DNA from: Phragmites australis
Taxonomy: Eukaryota > Streptophyta > Magnoliopsida > Poales > Poaceae
DNA: 64,000 nucleotides
Reading direction: 5' to 3'
Assembly: GCF_958298935.1 (NCBI RefSeq)
Contig: NC_084927.1
Span: forward strand, 21,898,001 to 21,962,000
Both the position numbers and the translations under genes were made by a program. Positions 57,690 to 64,000 of this stretch are shown piece by piece. The notes beneath the pieces were generated by a model. It saw only the letters and a program-made list of their open reading frames with translations, ran no database searches and was not told the origin of the DNA. Every line of letters begins with the position of its first letter. The stretch's first letter is position 1.

Positions 57690-58135
57690 AAAGTGTCTTT
57701 ATTATTGATTTACATTAGCTATAGTATAAGCATATTTAATTTTGATTTTCAATAAATTAGAAAAAATTAGTCATAATATTAAGGTATATAGCAAGCTCTA
57801 ATTATATTTTTTATATTTTAATTAATTAGCAAGCTCTAATATAGAAACTATAGGTATGAGTATATTTATTATTGATGTTTAATGAATTAGAAAAAAATAG
57901 TCATGATATTTAGGTATGTAGCAAGCTCTAATTATATTTTTATATTTTAATTAATTAGCATGTTTCAATATGGAAATTTTAAGTATGGGCGTATTTATTA
58001 TGTTTTTTAATGAATTAAAAAATTTCACTATGATATTTAGGATTGTAGTAAGATCCAATTATATTTTTTATATTTTATTTAATTAGCAAGCTCTAATATA
58101 GAAATTTTATGTATGAGCATATTTATTTTTTACTT
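57690..58135 (+). repeat. About 130-bp tandem repeat, left array
   Basis: Between three and four copies of a unit with AGCAAGCTCTAATTATATTT, TTAATTAATTAGCA, GGTATGAGTATATTTATT and AATGAATTAGAAAA. It lies between the CACTA left end and the transposase. Related sequence recurs at 60890-61140. Confidence 0.85.
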
Positions 58136-58329
58136 AATTAGTCCTACATAAGGGATGAATAATAATGAAAATTTTTAGGGATGGAAAAAAAAACTCATCG
58201 GAAGCGGACATGAAAATATACCAAATATAGCTCCTCCAACCTGGACCAATTGCTGGTAAGAGTTGGTGAGGTAATTTATTTGTTGTTGATTGCAAAATCT
58301 TTTGGATATTTTGAATATGGATTTACAAA

Positions 58330-60890
58330 TAATGATATAATTGTAGATTGACGGGAGATGGATGTACAACGCGAGCCGTGTGAGCACAAAGTACAAGAAC
58401 ATCCTGGAGTATTTTCTGGTAGTAGCCGTGGTGCATAAGTCAAATACACAATCTCAATACAGGTGATGTCCATGCATCGATTGCGAGAACAAGAAACAAA
58501 TTTCCACCATATAGTAGATACATTCCCACTTGATACCAAGGGCTATATACCTGGCTATACCTGTTGGACGGGCATGGTGAAGCTGAGATCATACAGGAAG
58601 GGCAACACATTGGCAGATAAGACGTAAACTTATGCACTGATATACCGACTGAGAAATACACCGATATGTCACCTGTTGAAAATACATTGGTCAATGATGA
58701 TCTAAAGAAAATGTTGGCTGACAATGATGATGATGATCTGGAGCAGATGTTGTGCGATGGGAAGGAGAACTTCACAAATGAAAGAGAATTTCAAAAGTTT
58801 CAGCGTATGGTAGAGGACTTAAAACACCGTTGTTCCTGGGTTGCGAGAAGGAGTATATAAAGTTACATATCGTGCTTTCATTGCTACAATTGAAGGCAAG
58901 CAATGAGTGGACTAATACAAGCTTCACAGAGTTCTTACTGTTCATGAAGAAATTGTTTTCAAAGGAAAATATGCTGCCAGAAAATATGTATAGGCCAAGC
59001 AGGTTGTGTGCTCATTGGGGTTGGAAGTACAGAAAATATATGCATGTCTAAACGATTGCATGTTGTATCACGAAGAGCATGTAGACTTAGAAGCGTGTCT
59101 CATTTATGGTGCTGGATGGTACAAGTGTGATGGTGATGATATCAATGGTGAAGTAAAGAAAAAAAGGCCTCTCGTCAAGGTGATGTAGTATTTTTCCTAT
59201 AACCCCTCGTTTGAAGCATTTATTCACGAACAAAAGGCATGTTGAATTGATGTGATGACACGCTGAGGAGCGCAAGGATGATAGAATGCTGAGACACCCC
59301 GCTGATTCTATGCAATAGAGGAACATCGATAAGAAATAGAAGAAGCCATTTGCAGAAGATGTGAGGAATATACGATTTGGGTTGAGTAAGGATGTGATGA
59401 ATCCATTCCGCAACTTAAGCAATAGTCATAGCACTTGGCATGCGACTATATATATATATACAGCTTTCCTCCTTGGTTGTGAATGAAGTGAAAGTACATT
59501 ATGATGCAAGTACTGATACAAGGGCCGATGCAACCTGGCAACGATATCGATGTCTACCTAAAACTATTAATGAAAGATCTTGTAATACTGTCGAACAATG
59601 GTGTGCAACTATGAGATGAATACAAATGAGAGAACTTCACTCTACACATAATGTTGTTCGTAACAATCCAAGATTCACCAGCCATTGGTAACCTATCGAG
59701 CTAGACTGTCAAAGACTAGTTTGCATGCATGCAGTGCTTGGATGAAACAGAGAGTTTGTAGTTGAAGAACTGACGAAAAATAGTGTACCTAGGTCATTTT
59801 AAATTTCTTGGCAAGGAGCACCCGTACCGCAGCAATAAGATAACTCATGATGGGAAAGTTGAGACTCGATCATCTTCTAAGCATCACACTAGGAGACAGG
59901 TATATTAGATGGTAAAGGGAATTAGGGTTATCCTTGAAAAGGGAGACGAGGGTATACCAGTTTCAAAATCTAATCTTAGAGCTCCTATATTAAAAAAATC
60001 TATTTTTTATGACTTAGTTTATTGGCCTAATTTGGTGGTTCGACACGCAATCGATGTCATTCATATTAAGAAGAATATGTGTGATGTATTGATTGGTACA
60101 TTACTAGACATACCTGCAAAACAAAGGATACACTCCAAGCACGGGAGGACCTAAAACATTTGAAACTTAGACATGATCTACATCCCGATGATATGGAAGT
60201 CATCGATAAATATCTTTCCTGCTAGCTACAATCCGAGCAAGACGGAGAAAATTACAATGTACAAGTGCTTGCATTGTATCAAAGTTTCACCTGGTTACTC
60301 CCCCTACATAAAGAGACTAGTAAAAATGAAAGATTTGAAATTAACAGGTATGAAGTCTCATGAATGCTATGTGATGATGACACAGATACTTCCAATTTTA
60401 ATTAGATGTACTCTACTACTGAAGGTCCGAAACCCAATCATAAAGCCGTGTTCATTCTTCAACGCGATATCACAGAAGACCATCGATCAGACCAAGCTAG
60501 ATAAGCTACAGGAAAACATGATCGAGACTCTTTCCCTGCTTGAGGCTTGTTTCCCTCCATCATTTTTGGATATCATAGTGTACTCATTGTTCACATTGTG
60601 AAAGAGATACGAATTCTTGGCCTCATGTTTCTGTAACAGATGTACTCTTTTGATAGGTTCATGAGAGTTCTGAAGAAATATCTTCGTAACCAAAATTGGC
60701 CAGAAGGCTGCATTGGCTGAGGGCTAGGGAACCGAGGAGGTTATTGATTTCTACGTCGACTACATAAATCTCAAATCGATTGGTGTGTCCGTATCTCACT
60801 ATAAGGGGAGGCTACAGGGGAAAGGGACAATAGGTGCAGACTCATTCTAGACTAACGACCCCGCTTCATTCACGCAAGCACATTTCTAAA
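58330..60890 (+). pseudogene. CACTA transposase remnant (TNP2/Transposase_21 type)
   Basis: Pieces in changing frames. 58355-58440: DGRWMYNASRVSTKYKNI. 58450-58560: CENKK and HSHLIPRAIY-type pieces of the N-terminal zinc region. 58666-59188: acidic linker, HIVLSLLQLKASNEWTNTSF, ENMYRPSRL, HACLNDCMLYHEEHVDLEAC. 59200-59440: KKRPLVKVM and the FSYNPSF region with many stops. 59800-60154: KGIRVILEKGD, ILKKSIFYDLVYWPN, VRHAIDVIHIKKNMCDVLIG. 60173-60601: ASYNPSKTEKITMYKCLH, LKLTGMKSHECYVMMTQILP, CSFFNAISQKTIDQTKLDKL. Matches run in the order of En/Spm transposases, which excise and insert the element. Dense stops and shifts show it is dead. Confidence 0.85.
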
Positions 60891-61140
60891 GTTAACCATT
60901 AGCTATATGGTGGAATATGTCATTATAGTGGAAGATGTCTTTATTATCGATTTACATTAGCTATATGTATGAGCATATTGATTTTTGATTTTTAATGAAT
61001 TATAAAATTTAACCATTTTTTAAAATTAATTTTCTAGCTTCAATATTAAAATTTAGGTATGAGCATATTTATTTTCCATTTTTAAGGAATTAGAAAATTT
61101 AATCATGAAATTTAGGTAAATAGAAAACTTATGTATAAAA
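60891..61140 (+). repeat. Right copy of the about 130-bp repeat family
   Basis: Contains TAGCTATATGGTGGAATATG, TTTATTATCGATTTACATTA, GGTATGAGCATATTTATTTT and AATTAGAAAATTTAATCATG, matching the left array at 57670-58130. Confidence 0.75.
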
Positions 61141-61227
61141 TTTTGGTCGGGAGGCATGGACAAGAGAGGCTGGTCGAGCTGCTGGTGTAATCTGGAGGGG
61201 CGTGTTCGGGTGGCGTGAAAAGGGTTT

Positions 61228-61385
61228 CACTACCCGTGGACCTGACCCGCCGGTAGTGAAATAGGTTTCATTGCCAGTTTACTTCCTAGGCCAGTAGTGA
61301 ATCCCCATTGCCAGTTTACTTCTTAGGCCAGCAGTGAAGCCCCACTTTCACTGTCAGAACACTCTTTGCGTCGGCAGTAAAGCTC
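61228..61385 (+). repeat. Subterminal CACTA-type repeats
   Basis: About four repeats of a unit with CATTGCCAGTTTACTTC and AGGCCAGTAGTGAA, spacing near 45 bp. Next to it, CCCTATAAAAACC (61389-61400) may be a TATA box for a downstream transcript. Confidence 0.65.
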
Positions 61386-64000
61386 CCTATAAAAACCTTA
61401 CGCCTCCTTGCCAACACTCAGAAATTTTTTGATCCCCTTCCTGATGTCGCCTCCTTGCCTGCCTGCGCTGCCATTCGCTCGGCTGCTCCACCATCGTCCT
61501 CTCCCTCCCAATGGAGGAGAAGGTCCAAGAGGGCTTCATCATCCTCTTCGCCCGCCCACGTAGCTGACCTTGTCGTCCCACACCCATGTCCCTAAGGTCA
61601 GTCGTGCCGCCATCATCGTCACTCGCTCGTGTCATTGTCGTCCTCGCTCATCAAACATAGTAGAAGGATCTAGAGGGCAATGTTGTCCTCCTCGCCCGCC
61701 CGTGCTGCCGACCTTGTCGTCCCACCGTCACTGAGGACCACCACCCCGACACCGTCGCCGAGGGCCATGAACCACCTCGACGCTGAGGAGCTCATCACCT
61801 CCTCCTTGACGAGCGCCCCAATGCCGAGGAGCCTACGTCACCGTGCCCTCGCCACCCACCTCCACGTTGATGAGTTGAGTCATCTTCCCCTCTGGGATGA
61901 GATGGATGAGATGATGGATCTCGTGAATAGATGGATGATTGGCTTCTATAGTTCCTATCAAATAATCTTGTGAATAGATGGGTGATTAGCTTTTGTGATT
62001 GGCATGAGCTAGCACCTACTACATTTCTTGATTGACCAGATCGGCCTCTGTGATAAGATGGATGAGATAAGCCAAGTTGCTCTGTGATGATTGATGAACA
62101 TTGAATTTGTGCACTGTAAGGATGCAGTTGTGCTAGGCTCTATCCATTTGTTTTGTTTCTAAAATTAATCTTTCATTTAGTTGCATTATATAATGTCTAT
62201 ACTCTGATCACATGGAATCCTTGCACTGATGTGTTACTATGTTGTTTACTACTGCTATTGAACGTGCTGGTAATCTAGGATGGAGCCTTTGGTTCAGTTT
62301 TGGTTGGTAGTAGCTGTAAATGTTCTGTCATTGTGATATCTGTCACTTATCTGTTCTGTTCAGTTCTATACAGTAGCACAGATCATGATGTGTAAAAGGT
62401 CTTTATTTAGGGAGCAGGGTATCTTAACCATGGGGCCAAATATATTGAACAATCTGAGAGTAAAGGAATTATTAAATCATGTTCTCCAATTGTGGTTTCT
62501 ATTGCTTATGGTCATGACACATAAACTGCTACTGTTTTTCTTGCCTATTTGTGTGAAAGCTCATTTCTTTCCGATTCAGTTGTTAAGTATGTTGGGTTCA
62601 AGTTGTTAAGTAAACATTCATTGGTATTTTAGCTTGTATGTTGCTATTTCTTTCTTACTGAATTTTTAACAGTAGGCACATATGACTAATCCTGATAAGA
62701 ACATATTACATGCTCTGACCTAAATAGGAGCCGATACTATGATATGGCCTAGTCCTCTATAATGTTGCTCTGACCTGGATAGGAGTAGATACTATGATAT
62801 GTCCTAGTCCTCTATGATGTTGCTCTAACCTGGATAAGAGCAGATACTATGACTTGGCCGATGACAATGGTGCTGCCTTGATTCTTCTTTTTTCTCTTGT
62901 GTATGTGTGTGTAGGCTGCTTACATCTCCTTTCTTGAGTTGAGATTCTTCTTTACTTGTCCTTGGCCGGATGCTGACTTGTAATTATAGGGAATTTAGAG
63001 GCTATTTATATGCAGGAAGTTTCTGAATAATTTCCTTTGTTTTAAATGTAAATATTTGCATTTTGGCCCTTGGAAAATAATTAATATTTGTATGAGGCCC
63101 TTGGCATGGTCGATTTGTTCTTTTTAGAAATTTGGGGCCTTTTATGTAGAAGACAAAAACATGTATTTGTATTTGTGCAAATTATTTTTGGGTTTTTATA
63201 ATGTTTCCTAAAATGCCATGTATTTTGTTGTGAGCTAATTCATAGTCACAATTAAATATACATAGGATATTTAGGGAATAGCTGGGTTCAGGGATTTGCC
63301 ATGCTTAGCCTCCTGCATTAAATGCTCTCAACGGGGAAGCAAATATTTCTTTTGAAATACAACAAAATAGTACCGATGATGGTATGGCTCAAGGATGCTA
63401 GAACATGTCCTTATTTGGTTCACATAATAGTGGAAGAAGAAGGATTTGTCTAAATTGTGGTCAATGAACTTCATCTTCTCTATTATGTGTGTCTAATAAG
63501 GCCATATGTAGAGCCGCCAAGGCCGTATTTCTTTTCTACTCCTATTATTACAGATGAGAAACTACAAGTGCAAGGTGCTAGAGTGAAAATCATGACAGGT
63601 GTAGGTGCATGGCACTTGATTAGCCGGTGAAGCTGAAAAAGCTATTCGATTCGAGAATATTGTACTCTTTTTTTTAGTGAAAGGGTTGTACCATGAGTTG
63701 TAATTGTGTAATCACAATCATGTGAGAGTTCTCAAACTTGTTAATTATGAGTTATCTTTAAATTTCAGATTGGACACTTGAACTTGTAATGATAATATAC
63801 TTTTTTATTAAATATGGTCATAATGTACTCATTTACAATATTGTATGTGTATGCATTCTATCTATTGACTCCCTCCTACTTATGTCACTCTTTCGATAGC
63901 ATCTCTCCCTCCCTCCTTCCTCAGCTCTCTATTTGTAGAACACTCAATCACTCGTCGTCATCATATGTAGAACTCTTAGGAAGAGATGCCATCACCAACC
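61386..64000. other. Unassigned right end of the window
   Basis: 61440-61880 is GC-rich with short frames (for example 61680-61973 plus, MLSSSPARAADLVVPPSLR) that match nothing I know. They could be the 5' part of a transposon gene or a decayed exon. 61980-64000 is AT-rich and, apart from the 55-bp tandem repeat, shows nothing I can support as a gene. Confidence 0.35.
62711..62860. repeat. 55-bp tandem repeat, three copies
   Basis: Units start TGCTCTGACCTAAATAGGAG (62711), TGCTCTGACCTGGATAGGAG (62766) and TGCTCTAACCTGGATAAGAG (62821). The third copy is shorter and diverges after ACTATGA. Confidence 0.9.

Larger units (their letters stand above)
57166..61385 (+). mobile_element. CACTA (En/Spm) transposon, degenerate
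   Basis: Starts CACTACTACGGAACCGG at 57166, the type of end seen in grass CACTA elements, followed by subterminal motifs GGTAGTGAT, GCAGTGATA and ATCACTA to about 57370. A TNP2-like transposase remnant lies at 58330-60890. Right of it are the same about 130-bp repeats as on the left, then a block (61228-61385) with GGTAGTGAA, CAGTAGTGAA and GCAGTGAAG every 40-45 bp. An exact right terminus (TAGTG preceded by complement of the left end) was not found, so the right edge is approximate; 61228 onward could be the left end of a second CACTA. Confidence 0.75.

Overview
This is nuclear DNA of a grass (Poaceae), probably a panicoid relative of sorghum, sugarcane or maize. The evidence is a very GC-rich, intronless VQ-domain gene, Ty3-gypsy elements of the Tat lineage with dual RNase H and an antisense accessory ORF, a CACTA element and PIF-like and hAT-like non-autonomous elements. 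There is no bacterial-style gene density; most of the 64 kb is transposon sequence in several nested layers. Species assignment is inference.

Host genes. (1) 1583-2419 (+): intronless MKS1-type VQ-motif protein. (2) 37238-39986 (-): seven-exon WD40 gene of the plant WDR44-like family, 670 codons, apparently intact, with a probable non-coding 5' exon and a promoter near 42.4 kb. (3) 54362-55896 (-): the C-terminal exons of a retinoblastoma-related (RBR) gene. They are recognisable exon by exon but carry in-frame stops, a frameshift and a lost splice donor, so this is a 5'-truncated pseudogene.

Layout. 1-701: 3' part of an LTR. 1-3 kb: VQ gene. 4766-11915: Ty1-copia element with 495/481-bp LTRs and a TGAAC target duplication; its reverse transcriptase region is replaced by about 2.65 kb of foreign DNA holding an (AG)38 run. 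12973-13247 and 34385-34868: inverted copies of one repeat lying either side of a large Ty3-gypsy element (14185-34080). That gypsy element's 3' LTR is itself split by a second, minus-strand Tat element (22335-34002), which lost its 5' LTR and gag N-terminus. 35175-36315: hAT-like element with a near-perfect 8-bp duplication. 37-42.4 kb: WD40 gene and its 5' region with a TTA-flanked MITE. 43.9-48.1 kb: diverged tandem segmental duplication of about 2 kb with a conserved TATA block. 48.4-48.8 kb: second copy of the hAT-like family, abutting a SIRE/Maximus-type copia gag and LTR (48830-52620, minus) that carries an 828-bp foldback element. 54.4-55.9 kb: RBR pseudogene. 57166-about 61385: degenerate CACTA element with a TNP2-like transposase remnant and about 130-bp tandem repeats on both sides. 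61.4-64 kb: mostly unrecognised, with a 55-bp tandem repeat.

No single undescribed functional system is evident. The most informative signals are structural: the nesting order, the uniform C-to-T origin of stops in the younger gypsy element, the hairpin-unit array in its LTR, its antisense ORF with its own TATA box, the 44-48 kb duplication with conserved TATA blocks, and the RBR pseudogene with an intact 3' end.
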